NCBI GenBank assembly: GCA_009845905.1
Contig: VXYS01000010.1
Coordinates: 20,658 to 84,657 of the forward strand
DNA length: 64,000 nucleotides
DNA from: Gammaproteobacteria bacterium
GTDB lineage: Bacteria; Pseudomonadota; Gammaproteobacteria; Steroidobacterales; Foliamicaceae
Reading direction: 5' to 3'
In this document: positions 8,279-16,415 of the stretch, piece after piece
Layout of the letters: the number at the start of each line of letters is the position of its first letter
Numbering within the stretch: position 1 is the first letter of the stretch
Made by a program: the position numbers and the translations under genes
The notes under the pieces: generated by a model
Told to the model about the DNA's origin: nothing
Database searches by the model: none
The model's input: only the letters and a program-made list of their open reading frames with translations

Positions 8279-9292
8279 ATGAGCGAAACGACAGTAGTGC
8301 ACGTCGAACCGGGAGAGACCCTCTCGGAAATTGCCGCGCGGCACGGCGTCACCGTCGAGCAATTGCAGGAATGGAATCGGATCAAAGAAGCGGACTATGT
8401 GCAGGCGGGTCAGAGAATCGTCGTCCATGACGCGGTGGTTACGCCTGGCTGGAACGAAGCAGCTGTCGCTTGGAGCGGGTGGCTGGGAGCAGCACTCGTC
8501 GTGGTGGCACTGTTACTTCTGTTTCGCCGCAAACGCAGGACCCCAACTTCGGCGCCTGATACCCGAGTCTCGTCGCCGACAGAGGCGCTGCATCGACACG
8601 GTTCGAAACCCACTCCGGTATTGCGGACATCCGCGCCTAAGGCAAACGCCGGCGAGCGACGTGTCCAAAAGGTGTTGACGAGGCGTTACCGGGACTGGCC
8701 GCTGCTCAATAACGTGCTGCTTCGCTCTGGAGGAGGGACAGCACAGATCGATCACATCCTCATATCGCCCGCCGGCGTATTCGTGATCGAGACCAAGGAC
8801 ATGGGCGGGTGGATATTCGCAAGCCCCGGGCAGCAAAGGTGGACGCAAACATTCAGAGCGGGCCGCTGGTCCCGCATGATGGGAATCAAGTCGAAGCGGT
8901 TTCCTTTCTACAATCCACTGTTGCAGAACGAAGGACACGCGAAGGCCCTGGTCAAACTCGGCGTAGTTAAACCTTGGGAATTCCGGCCCGTCGTCGTGTT
9001 CGTGGGCGACGCCGAACTGAAGACGGAGGAGAAGTTCGTGCGGTTTGAAGAGCACGAGGAGAAGGCAAAGCGGTTCCGTGGCTGGCGAATGCGAGGCGTC
9101 GTCTGCATGAGCCTGACGGAGCTGCACCGCTACATCGATTTCTCCGTTCGCGTTACGTCGAGTCGAAGCCTGACGCGAGAGAGGATGGAGGCGATCCGGG
9201 CAAAGATAGCAACGGCTGCCCTGCCCGTGACAGCGGAAACTCACGCCAAACATGTCGAGTACGCCCGGTCTGCGAAGCGCGCATCGTGGTGA
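8279..9292 (+). CDS. LysM - transmembrane - NERD fusion protein
   Basis: A 337-residue protein with three parts. Residues 5-50 (VHVEPGETLSEIAARHGV...VQAGQRIVV) are a LysM peptidoglycan-binding repeat. Residues ~65-82 are a hydrophobic helix followed by RRKRR. Residues ~122-290 are a NERD nuclease-related domain with D158 and E171-T-K173. Positive charge after the helix predicts LysM in the periplasm and NERD in the cytoplasm, without a cleavable signal peptide. The gene follows the DUF4268 gene by about 60 bases on the same strand. The fusion suggests a nuclease-like domain tethered to the envelope; whether it cuts incoming DNA is speculation. Confidence 0.85.
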   Translation: MSETTVVHVEPGETLSEIAARHGVTVEQLQEWNRIKEADYVQAGQRIVVHDAVVTPGWNEAAVAWSGWLGAALVVVALLLLFRRKRRTPTSAPDTRVSSPTEALHRHGSKPTPVLRTSAPKANAGERRVQKVLTRRYRDWPLLNNVLLRSGGGTAQIDHILISPAGVFVIETKDMGGWIFASPGQQRWTQTFRAGRWSRMMGIKSKRFPFYNPLLQNEGHAKALVKLGVVKPWEFRPVVVFVGDAELKTEEKFVRFEEHEEKAKRFRGWRMRGVVCMSLTELHRYIDFSVRVTSSRSLTRERMEAIRAKIATAALPVTAETHAKHVEYARSAKRASW

Positions 9293-9370
9293 TGAAGCAC
9301 CAGGGGCGCTGAAGGGGCAATGGCAGTGATCTTCCCCCCAGAATCGGTCCACCCGAACTGAGAAAAAGCA

Positions 9371-9811
9371 CTATTGCAAAGTTGGGGCGCTTAACTCAAA
9401 CCTTCCGTTGGTCATGCAAAGGCGATAGCGTTCCAAAACGTCCATCCCCACCAAGAGCTGGAAGTCCGGATGTTTGAGTCGCATTGGCGACATTCGAATT
9501 CGCGTGGATCGGAAGTCATCTATATCGCCGTCACCTGAACTTGAAAACCCAAGCACCAGGCTAACGGGGTATACCGGATCAACTCGGCCTGTCGACCCAT
9601 CGGCGCCGGCCACCGGCCGCTGGCCAGCAGAAACCAATCCAATCCTGCTGATTTCGTCCTCATAAAGAGCACTGAAATTTGCACCCGTGTCAATTAGCCC
9701 TCGAAACTTGCGTCGTCCCACATGCTTGCCGGGATCTCTTACATCAGGCTGAAGCATCCACACGTCCACAATCATTTGGCCGTTTCTTATCCGGCCCCTG
9801 AGGAACGACAT
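9371..9811 (-). CDS. retropepsin-like aspartic protease
   Basis: A 146-residue soluble protein with the retropepsin signature GLIDTGANFSAL (D41-T-G-A) after a beta-rich N-terminus, and a second half ending LVGMDVLERYRL, a pattern typical of bacterial retropepsin-like domains that act as homodimers. It lies 15 bases downstream of an 84-residue gene on the same strand, so the two form a small operon. Bacterial proteins of this kind are often found beside a small partner; the substrate is unknown. The size fits a single retropepsin domain with no signal peptide, so a cytoplasmic site is expected. Confidence 0.8.
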   Translation of the reverse strand: MSFLRGRIRNGQMIVDVWMLQPDVRDPGKHVGRRKFRGLIDTGANFSALYEDEISRIGLVSAGQRPVAGADGSTGRVDPVYPVSLVLGFSSSGDGDIDDFRSTRIRMSPMRLKHPDFQLLVGMDVLERYRLCMTNGRFELSAPTLQ

Positions 9812-9826
9812 TTAAGAAACAGCTAG

Positions 9827-10081
9827 CTAGATGTAGGGCGTCATGGCGCCGAAACACGCCGCCTTCTCGCCGATCAACTGAACGGAAAAACTGCCCAGAC
9901 CATATTTCTCACAACCAGTGAAGAAAGCATCGTCGTAGTCGTCGAATATCTCAACAAGCCGGCGGTTTCTGAGCAATACCGTCTTGCCCAAGTGTTTGGC
10001 TTCGAGTTCTGCTCGGTGTTCTTCGTAAGCCTTCAGATTCTCACGAGCTTGCTTCAAGCCCTGATCGGCGCGTGTCGTCAT
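9827..10081 (-). CDS. small DUF5678-like partner of the retropepsin gene
   Basis: An 84-residue protein: a helix (residues ~5-28), then a small beta-rich unit LGKTVLLRNRRLVEIFDDYD and a helix/strand GCEKYGLGSFSVQLIGEK. This layout resembles DUF5678-type small proteins, which I recall next to retropepsin-like proteases. It is upstream of and probably co-transcribed with the protease. A clear paralogue lies in this window at 13973-14242; the two share the LG/FG-x(16)-D-x-x-D-A motif and GCEK(Y/F)GLG-x-F and IGEK. An antitoxin-like or substrate-adaptor role is only a guess. Confidence 0.65.
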   Translation of the reverse strand: MTTRADQGLKQARENLKAYEEHRAELEAKHLGKTVLLRNRRLVEIFDDYDDAFFTGCEKYGLGSFSVQLIGEKAACFGAMTPYI

Positions 10082-10201
10082 GTGAAGTCTCCGAGATTGT
10101 CTCCAACGACGCAGGGTTAAAGATCGACCCTGCCCCGACGTTCCCGTAAATAGAACGATTTAGAAATCTATTGACAGCTGCGAGATTCACACGTCTGGCT
10201 C

Positions 10202-10240
10202 AGAAAAAAGCCCGCATTTCGGTTTCCCAAAATGTGGGCC
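10202..10240 (-). terminator. minus-strand rho-independent terminator
   Basis: Read on the minus strand, GCCCACATTT and AAATGCGGGC form a ten-pair stem (one G-U) closed by a T6 tract (A6 at 10203-10208 on the plus strand). It lies ~100 bases past the stop of the minus-strand HEPN-like gene and probably ends that transcript before the protease operon. Confidence 0.65.
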
Positions 10241-10303
10241 ATAAGCATTTCGCACAGACGGCACCGCGTCCATGGCAACAAAATACTGCCAGAAAGGACA
10301 GTA

Positions 10304-10319
10304 GTTAGCAATAGCTAAC
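10304..10319. repeat. small palindrome between minus-strand genes
   Basis: GTTAGC and GCTAAC flank the tetranucleotide AATA as a perfect inverted repeat just downstream of the HEPN-like gene. It could be a minor hairpin or a protein site; no T tract follows, so it is not an obvious terminator. Confidence 0.3.
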
Positions 10320-10339
10320 AAGGGGGAATATATCGAGTT

Positions 10340-11197
10340 TTACCCAACCCGCTGCGCAGCTCGCGTCTTTCTTCTAGCGGTTACTTGATTGTGCCTGAGC
10401 ATCTTGGCCCAATACTGAATCGAGCTATCCTTGGATTCCCGCGCACACCTCCGCACAGCGGCCCGAAGCACTCTATTGTTCTTTAGGTTTTCGATGACTT
10501 CCAGTCGTGGGCGAACAGATCCCCGCTTTAACCATTCCGTTGCGTCCCACGCCGGGTCAAGTTTGCTCTCGGTCAATACCGCTTTACTTGCCTCTCTCTC
10601 GATTCGTTGGATTACGTCTTTGGGGACCCCGCCGAATATGAGCGACATTAGCGCACGTATCATCTCCCGATAGATAAAGCCGATCATTCCTCCGGGCGTG
10701 TTGTTAGCGCCCTCGATACTCGCGTACCGATTGGCTATAAATATTTCGGATTTTCCATGTTCCCGAAAATAGTCCAGGATGTTTGTGCTGTGCCTGAGAG
10801 GTGTGACACTTTCCAGTAACTGAATAGTGCTGTCGAAACATCGCTTTAGTTCATTGAATGCCGTCGGGTTGTGTTGTTGAACATCCTCCAACAGTTGGTG
10901 TAGCTGGTGCCCGCGAGAACGAACCTGTTTCTCTGACAGGCCGCCGTCTATAAGAATCGCCTTGAGGCCTTTCTCGATTGCTTCGTGAGCATTCCGCGCG
11001 TCCGACCTTGCCTTAGCATTTGAATATGCTATGGAGAGTAGTGCAATCTGAAGGAGCCTTTTGGAGAATTCGTCTTCTGGTTGTTCATACAAGTTGGCTG
11101 CATCCTTCAAGCGGCCATGTATATCGAGCGGCGTTCTTTCCAGTTCATCGAGGGCATACCTTAAGTCTGCCCATACGTCTGCATTGTTTAGCGACAT
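10340..11197 (-). CDS. HEPN-like protein, unknown function
   Basis: A 285-residue soluble helical protein. Residues ~48-105 (RLLQIALLSIAYSNAKARS...HEAIEKGLKAILI...RGHQLHQLL) have the pattern of a HEPN helical bundle, including R95-G-H97-x-x-H near a helix start; a canonical RxxxxH cannot be assigned with certainty. A second conserved-looking piece is PLRHSTNILDYFREHGKSEI with NRYASIEG. HEPN proteins are often ribonucleases of toxin or defence systems, which would suit this neighbourhood. No nucleotidyltransferase partner gene is adjacent. Assignment rests on helical pattern by eye. Confidence 0.5.
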   Translation of the reverse strand: MSLNNADVWADLRYALDELERTPLDIHGRLKDAANLYEQPEDEFSKRLLQIALLSIAYSNAKARSDARNAHEAIEKGLKAILIDGGLSEKQVRSRGHQLHQLLEDVQQHNPTAFNELKRCFDSTIQLLESVTPLRHSTNILDYFREHGKSEIFIANRYASIEGANNTPGGMIGFIYREMIRALMSLIFGGVPKDVIQRIEREASKAVLTESKLDPAWDATEWLKRGSVRPRLEVIENLKNNRVLRAAVRRCARESKDSSIQYWAKMLRHNQVTARRKTRAAQRVG

Positions 11198-11360
11198 TAT
11201 GATTTCTGCCTTTCAGCGCACACCGACAAGATTAAATTCCGACTTTAGCCTAGAAAATATGATACGAACCTGGTCAAGAACGGTGACTCCCGATGGGATT
11301 TAACAATCTCGTATCCGCGCATCTCCTGGCCTATTGCTGGTGTCAATTCAGGAGCGAGTA

Positions 11361-11915
11361 ATGACCAATATCGCATGTCTCGGCTGGGGTTCTCTAATCT
11401 GGGATCCTCGCAACTTACCAATCCAGCGGTACTGGTTTAATGACGGCCCGCTGGTTCCAGTCGAATTCGCGCGACAATCCGCAGATGGTCGAATCACATT
11501 GGTAATCTCGCCCGCAACTCGCCCCGTGCGGTCGCTATGGGCTCTTATGGACGGCGATAGTCTCGAAGACGCGATAAAACAGCTGCAGCAGCGGGAAGGA
11601 ACAAAGAACCCGGATCACATCGGCAGTTGGTCGAGGGGACAACAGCCTCCCGACGAGATCCCTGAGTTGAATGAGTGGGCGCGTGCAATAAATGTCGACT
11701 CGGTTATCTGGACAAAGTTACCGCCAAATTTCAATGATGGCGACAATGGGAAACCTCGCGTAGAAGACGTACTCCGGTACCTTCGGAAGCTGACCGGGAC
11801 CGCACGAGACGCTGCAGAAAAATATATTCGTCGGGCACCGCGGCAGATTGATACGGCCTATCGAAGACGGATCGAAGCCGAGCTTCAGTGGTTGCCAAAG
11901 GCGGGAGACAAGTAG
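11361..11915 (+). CDS. GGCT-like conserved hypothetical protein
   Basis: I place the start at ATG 11361, six bases after AGGAG (11350-11354), giving 184 residues; an upstream in-frame TTG at 11334 is less likely. The N-terminus ACLGWGSLIWDPRNLPI and the later GPLVPVEFARQSADGRITLVI resemble gamma-glutamylcyclotransferase-like folds (Y/W-GSL motif), but I recognise it only as a conserved hypothetical. The C-terminus is helical and basic. It is divergent from the HEPN-like gene and precedes the LysE exporter on the same strand. Enzyme activity is unproven. Confidence 0.6.
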   Translation: MTNIACLGWGSLIWDPRNLPIQRYWFNDGPLVPVEFARQSADGRITLVISPATRPVRSLWALMDGDSLEDAIKQLQQREGTKNPDHIGSWSRGQQPPDEIPELNEWARAINVDSVIWTKLPPNFNDGDNGKPRVEDVLRYLRKLTGTARDAAEKYIRRAPRQIDTAYRRRIEAELQWLPKAGDK

Positions 11916-11998
11916 ATGCATGGCAGAGCATCCGCGGGTTGCAGCGCAAGTCAACCTTCGGACCAGAACGCTACAGTGGCTAGCCGAGCAGACAAAAC

Positions 11999-12601
11999 AT
12001 GACTTGGGCCCAACTCGTAACATTCAACGTTGTCCTGATAGTCGCTATTGCGAGTCCCGGGCCAGCGATGCTGATGGCGACCCAGACCGCGTTGAGCGCA
12101 GGACGCACCGCCGGAATCGCGGTAGGCGCCGGACTCGGTCTGATGGCCGCAATCTGGACGATGATGGCGCTTCTCGGATTTGGCGTGGTCTTCGAGCTGT
12201 TCCCCTTCTTGTACGTCGGCGCCAAAGTCGCGGGAGCTGCTTATCTTCTGTACATCGCATACAGGATGTGGAGGAGCGCTGGCGACCCTGCCAAGGCCGT
12301 AATCAAACCGGGCAGGCGCGCATTCCGGCAAGGGTTTCTGGTGAATCTCTTCAATCCGAAATCCGTGCTGTTCGCCGCCGCTGTTCTAGTCACGGTCTTC
12401 CCTGCCGGTATTGGTGTGACCGACAGTATCGTGATCGTCGCAAACCACTTCCTGGTGGAAATCGCTTTCTATTCGGCACTCGCCTTCGGCATGAGCACGC
12501 AAGCCGTCGCAAAGCGTTACATGCAGGCAAAAATCTACATTGATCGCGCCGCCGCGGCTGTGCTCGGCGCTTTGGGCCTGCGAATTCTGCTCAGCAGGTA
12601 G
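11999..12601 (+). CDS. LysE/RhtB family amino-acid exporter
   Basis: A 200-residue inner-membrane protein of the usual LysE/RhtB length with about six hydrophobic segments. The N-terminal VVLIVAIASPGPAMLMATQT matches the family's SPGP motif in the first helix, and GRRAFRQGFLVNLFNPKSVLF matches the conserved loop with NPK before helix four. The family exports amino acids or related metabolites by proton exchange. Substrate cannot be deduced. It follows the GGCT-like gene by ~80 bases; no regulator is adjacent. Confidence 0.9.
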   Translation: MTWAQLVTFNVVLIVAIASPGPAMLMATQTALSAGRTAGIAVGAGLGLMAAIWTMMALLGFGVVFELFPFLYVGAKVAGAAYLLYIAYRMWRSAGDPAKAVIKPGRRAFRQGFLVNLFNPKSVLFAAAVLVTVFPAGIGVTDSIVIVANHFLVEIAFYSALAFGMSTQAVAKRYMQAKIYIDRAAAAVLGALGLRILLSR

Positions 12602-12625
12602 CCTGCCCAGTTCCTTCTGCTTGGA

Positions 12626-12925
12626 TCAACTCTTTCGAGACGTCCACCAATGGAAGCCGACAGGCATCAGGAATACTACTGCGAGGGCAGCTAACGCGAT
12701 CCACAGCCTTGTGTTTACCCAGGCCGCATCGGGAAACACGACTCGGAACATGAATGTCGGAAACACGAGAACGAACATCACGGCTGAAGCAATGCCCAGA
12801 TAGACTCGCTTGAACAGCCGGCCAAAGGATGGAGCCCTGCTGTAACGCACGCCGAGGAATATGCCTGCAAGACCTAAACTGCAGCCAAGCAACACACCCA
12901 ACATGCCAAGTAATAGTTCATTCAT
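12626..12925 (-). CDS. small membrane protein, three predicted helices
   Basis: A 99-residue hydrophobic protein starting at ATG 12925 with AGGAGG upstream on the minus strand. Hydrophobic segments fall at about 3-25, 43-65 and 72-92, with basic residues in the first loop (RYSRAPSFGRLFKR) and at the C-terminus (WWTSRKS). It is convergent with the LysE gene. No family recognised. The strong ribosome binding site and clean membrane profile make it a likely real gene. Confidence 0.6.
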   Translation of the reverse strand: MNELLLGMLGVLLGCSLGLAGIFLGVRYSRAPSFGRLFKRVYLGIASAVMFVLVFPTFMFRVVFPDAAWVNTRLWIALAALAVVFLMPVGFHWWTSRKS

Positions 12926-12998
12926 GAGCGTAATCCTCCTTCGCCGGCAACGGTGTCCATGGTTGTTTCGATCCTAACATTGCCGAGATCATGAATGA

Positions 12999-13223
12999 CT
13001 ATTCCTTGCGCATGAATCGCCAGCGTCCATCCTGGCCCATCACGGCCAGAAGATCGTCATTTGGATAGTTCACCTCGTCAGCCGTTGTCCGGTCACCGAT
13101 CTCCAGGTAAACAACTTCCTTGTCGGTATGGTTGACCAGGTGATGCGCCTCACCTCCCGCCGGGAAACCGGCGCACATGCCGGGCGCCAGCGGTCGCGCT
13201 CCGGATTCTGAATTACATGCCAA
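12999..13223 (-). pseudogene. cupin domain protein, 5'-truncated remnant
   Basis: The 74 codons read LAPGMCAGFPAGGEAHHLVN and then a block ending VVYLEIGDRT, which is the C-terminal half of a small metal-binding cupin (normally ~150-170 residues). The first cupin motif is missing: upstream the frame reaches a stop at 13263-13265, with no proper start, and the region runs into the promoter area of the divergent gene at 13318. I infer loss of the 5' half, perhaps with the rearrangement that brought the neighbouring genes here. A translated fragment from TTG 13223 is possible but unlikely to be functional. Confidence 0.6.
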
Positions 13224-13317
13224 TTGGACATGGAAAATGTCCTTGCAATTGCTAAAACCGCTCTATAAGCTGGACTCACCCTCCGGGGCGCGGTGCAGCT
13301 TTTTGAAGGATCAAATC

Positions 13318-13938
13318 ATGACGACAGCACGCAGTATTTTTCTGTCCGGAAATACGACGAAGGACGAGCAAGAGTATTTCAGACTGATTGACGAGATTGC
13401 CGGAAAGCAAGAGTCTCGAATTATCAGCAACGGCAAGCCTGCTCATGCCGTTTATCTGCTCTACAAGTTTCTCCATTGCGCGAGACGCAGGATCAGCATT
13501 TGCACCGGCCGGTTGCTGCAAGAGTTGCCTGGCAAAACGGGTAGTGTGCTGGCGTACGCAGATCCCGTACTCGCAAGAGCGGCAATCCACTTCTTGGGCA
13601 GAGAAAACACCGAGCTCTCAATAGTCGTCGCGGACAAGGACGGGCTGGATACTGAGGGTGAGCCCCAAAGTCATCCATTTTTGAAAGCACTGGTGGATGC
13701 CGGGGCCGCCGTCAAAGGAACGGTGACGGTTGCTGCCAGTCGGAACGATCCGATGGAAGCGTTCCCTTACCATTTCCTGGTGATGGACGATACGGCTCTG
13801 CGTGTTGAAATCGATACCGAGAGTGCAGAAGCGTACGTGAATTTCAACGATCCTGTCCTCAACGAGCGTTTGCAAAGCCTGTTCCACCACTTCCAAGAAG
13901 ACAGCAAACCTTTCTTCCAACTCCCTTTGCCCGCCTGA
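13318..13938 (+). CDS. uncharacterised protein, PLD-like fold suspected
   Basis: ATG 13318 is preferred because GAAGGA (13305-13310) lies seven bases upstream; the longer frame from 13177 would overlap the cupin remnant. The 206 residues include SICTGRLLQELPG, a VLAYADPVLARAAIHFLGRE helix, a Rossmann-like strand LSIVVADKDG and HFLVMDDTALRVEIDTESAE near the C-terminus. The strand-helix order and the isolated H-F-x-V-x-D recall phospholipase D-like domains, but no full HxKxxxxD motif is present. The gene is followed after 34 bases by a DUF5678-like small gene, the same partner family that accompanies the retropepsin. Function unknown. Confidence 0.55.
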   Translation: MTTARSIFLSGNTTKDEQEYFRLIDEIAGKQESRIISNGKPAHAVYLLYKFLHCARRRISICTGRLLQELPGKTGSVLAYADPVLARAAIHFLGRENTELSIVVADKDGLDTEGEPQSHPFLKALVDAGAAVKGTVTVAASRNDPMEAFPYHFLVMDDTALRVEIDTESAEAYVNFNDPVLNERLQSLFHHFQEDSKPFFQLPLPA

Positions 13939-13972
13939 TCCTGCGGGGATTGCGCTGCATGGAGGCTTTGAA

Positions 13973-14242
13973 ATGAAGACCAGTTTCGACGAAGCCATGG
14001 CTGAGATTCGAAAGAACATCAAGGCGTATCAGTCCATGGAAAAGGAATTGGAACGCGATCATTTTGGCAGGATCGCAATGTTCCATGACGGAAAATTAGT
14101 CTCGACCTACAACGACCGCGGAGATGCTTACGACATTGGCTGCGAAAAGTTCGGCCTGGGTCGTTTTGCACTGAAGCGGATCGGCGAGAAACCCGCATCG
14201 CCAGGCGCCGGCACATGGAGCGCAAAAACTATACCGGCATAG
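13973..14242 (+). CDS. small DUF5678-like protein, second copy
   Basis: An 89-residue paralogue of the protein at 9827-10081. It has the same N-terminal helix (IRKNIKAYQSMEKELERDHFG) region, the central strand pair with LVSTYNDRGDAYDIGCEKFG, and the closing LGRFALKRIGEK. It lies 34 bases after the PLD-like gene on the same strand and presumably shares its transcript. So the same small partner type is attached to two different larger genes 4 kb apart. Role unknown; a modular adaptor, antitoxin or regulator is conceivable. Confidence 0.65.
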   Translation: MKTSFDEAMAEIRKNIKAYQSMEKELERDHFGRIAMFHDGKLVSTYNDRGDAYDIGCEKFGLGRFALKRIGEKPASPGAGTWSAKTIPA

Positions 14243-14332
14243 ATACCGGCATTCAATTGCCATATTATCTGCATCTGAAAACTCTAAGTTACTGATTTAT
14301 ATATATTGCGTTCCGGCACGCCAACCGGCATA

Positions 14333-15517
14333 ATGACCGGCACTGTGCTTCCGATAATGATGGAACCAATGCTGCCCCGCGACGACAAGGCGGGCATGAC
14401 CGACCTTGCCGTGGAACTCGTGGCGAAGGCAAGCGAACTTGCAGGGCGGATTCAACATACCGTGCGAGAGAGCATCGGGGATCTCGTGCGCTCCATGAAT
14501 TGCTACTACTCGAATCTCATCGAGGGACACGATACGCACCCGCGAGACATCGAGGCAGCGCTGGAGGACAACTACTCGCCGGACCCTGAAAGGCGCGCTC
14601 TGCAGAAGGAAGCCCGCGCGCATATCGAAGTGCAAAGATTGATTGACAACGGTGACGATCCCCGGGAATTGCCGGTATCGACCGCGTATATCCAATGGAT
14701 CCACCACGAATTCTGCCAACGTTTGCCCGACGAGTTGCTCCGGGTCGAAAACCCGGACACAGGCGCGGAGGTGCGCGTTGTGCCCGGAAAAATCCGGGAC
14801 GGTGGAGTGGCGGTGGGCCGGCACATCGCCCCGCCCGCAGCCGACCTGCCGCGCTTTCTGAATCATTTTGAAACCGCCTACACAAGGAACTGGCTGTCCA
14901 GGACGCGGACCATCATCGCGGCAGGGGCGGCGCACCATCGATTCCTGTGGATCCATCCCTTCTACGATGGAAACGGACGAGTGGCTCGACTGATGTCACA
15001 CGCCATGCTTTTGCGCTCCGGCGTCGGCAGCAGCCTCTGGTCCATATCGCGCGGGCTGGCCCGCAACGTGACCGAATACAAGAACAGGCTCGCGGGCGCC
15101 GACGCGCCCAGGCAAGGCAATTACGACGGCCGGGGAAAAAGATCCGCAGCGCAGCTGGAAAAATTCTGCGTGTTTTTCCTGCGAACCTGCATAGACCAGG
15201 TCGAGTTCATGGGTTCGCTCCTGCAACCCGGCGAACTATTGCGGCGAATGAAACTCTACACCGATGATGAAGAAGCCGCCGGGCGCTTACCGGCGCGCTC
15301 CATGTCCCTGCTTCGCGAGGCGCTGCTGATGGGAGAGTTCGCACGCGGACGGGCGCCGGAAATCACCGGCTACCAGGAACGGCGCAGCCGCCAGATACTC
15401 TCCACACTGCTGAAGAAAGGCTTACTTGTTTCCAATGGCCCGCGCGCTCCAGTGCGCCTGGGCTTCCCGCTCGATGTCGTGGAACGCTGGTTTCCACGAC
15501 TCTACCCGGTAGATTGA
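14333..15517 (+). CDS. Fic family AMP-transferase, N-terminal inhibitory helix
   Basis: A ~394-residue Fic protein (ATG 14333 chosen; TTG 14306 is in frame upstream). The Fic motif HPFYDGNGRVAR begins at H208, with catalytic His and the anion-hole/magnesium loop intact. The N-terminal S60-N-L-I-E64-G matches the class II inhibitory (S/T)xxxE(G/N), so the protein probably self-inhibits. The C-terminal ~100 residues form a winged-helix-like region (RSRQILSTLLKKGLLVSNGP). Such proteins transfer AMP from ATP to hydroxyl side chains; the target is unknown. It is a single gene with no separate antitoxin. A second Fic protein lies at 20032-21120. Confidence 0.9.
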   Translation: MTGTVLPIMMEPMLPRDDKAGMTDLAVELVAKASELAGRIQHTVRESIGDLVRSMNCYYSNLIEGHDTHPRDIEAALEDNYSPDPERRALQKEARAHIEVQRLIDNGDDPRELPVSTAYIQWIHHEFCQRLPDELLRVENPDTGAEVRVVPGKIRDGGVAVGRHIAPPAADLPRFLNHFETAYTRNWLSRTRTIIAAGAAHHRFLWIHPFYDGNGRVARLMSHAMLLRSGVGSSLWSISRGLARNVTEYKNRLAGADAPRQGNYDGRGKRSAAQLEKFCVFFLRTCIDQVEFMGSLLQPGELLRRMKLYTDDEEAAGRLPARSMSLLREALLMGEFARGRAPEITGYQERRSRQILSTLLKKGLLVSNGPRAPVRLGFPLDVVERWFPRLYPVD

Positions 15518-15629
15518 CACGTCGTGCGTGCATGGGGTCCGTAGACAACCGCAACGGCCAGCGTATGATGGCGCGGGGCAACAATCAATGACAGGAACCG
15601 GTCGGGAACCGGTTTCGGGAGGGACCCAC

Positions 15630-16388
15630 ATGAACGATGCGAGCACGGGCCTGCCGGTTACCCAAATCGATCACACCGTCGTCCGGGGTGTGATCGCCTA
15701 TACGTCGAAAAAACCTGAACGGTTGGATCAGGAACGCGGCCGGGAGTTCTTCACCATCACCAAATACGGCTGGGGTGGCCGCACCATTGGCGTTCATACG
15801 GAAATCGACGACCGCCCCTCCGTTATGCGCGATGCCACTTACACGGTGGACGAAAACTGGATGCCCCAGGATTGTTTCGTCCGGCTTACCGTCGGCGACA
15901 AGTTCATGGGCACGGGGTGGTTTAAATTCCATGACGACTATACGGAGTGTGAAACGTACACCGCATTGGAAGGCCGGGTGTCCCAGCGTATGGACCACAA
16001 ACACGGCCCATTGAAGTCTTTTCAGAACCATGCCATCGCCTGCGACAGCTGGCACTTTTCCCACTACGACCTGAGCAAAGGTCCCGGCCAGCAAAGCATT
16101 GACGAGTTGCTGCTGTGCTCGCCCGACCACAGAGGTGCGACCGGCCCGATGCTTTACCCCCTGCGTCTGGACCTGGTGTATGTGGGTGACGAAAAAATCA
16201 CCGTCGGCGCCGGCACGTTTGATGCCCATCACTTCCAGGTGCCGACCAACACCGACCTTCCCGAAGAACACCCGCCCTATGAGGTGTATACATCGACAGA
16301 CGGGGAATACACTTTCCTCAAGGGTGGAGTCGCCGGGTACATGCAGACTCATTACGAACTGGTGGAATATGAAAAGACACTTGGATAA
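15630..16388 (+). CDS. unknown beta-rich protein, first of tandem paralogues
   Basis: The start ATG 15630 is preferred because GGGAGG lies a few bases upstream; this gives 252 residues. The protein is beta-rich, soluble and without signal peptide. Motifs shared with the next gene include YTSKKPERL, ERGREF, EIDDRPSV, DHRGATGP, ITVGAGTFDAHHFQ, LPEEHP and GYMQTHYELVE. The GAGTFDAHHF element recalls beta-barrel (DUF3108-like) proteins, but I cannot assign a family. It stands directly before its paralogue (28-base gap) and upstream of an MFS transporter and a Rieske oxygenase, so a catabolic accessory role is one possibility. Confidence 0.6.
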   Translation: MNDASTGLPVTQIDHTVVRGVIAYTSKKPERLDQERGREFFTITKYGWGGRTIGVHTEIDDRPSVMRDATYTVDENWMPQDCFVRLTVGDKFMGTGWFKFHDDYTECETYTALEGRVSQRMDHKHGPLKSFQNHAIACDSWHFSHYDLSKGPGQQSIDELLLCSPDHRGATGPMLYPLRLDLVYVGDEKITVGAGTFDAHHFQVPTNTDLPEEHPPYEVYTSTDGEYTFLKGGVAGYMQTHYELVEYEKTLG

Positions 16389-16415
16389 AAGACTGGCGGC
16401 CAGGGGGGTTCATTT

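Noticed and set aside
12540..12803. 87-codon plus-strand frame opposite the small membrane protein
   Set aside because: Antisense to the better-supported minus-strand gene with an AGGAGG site.
13177..13317. longer N-terminus of the PLD-like protein from 13177
   Set aside because: It would overlap the cupin remnant; ATG 13318 has a good ribosome binding site.
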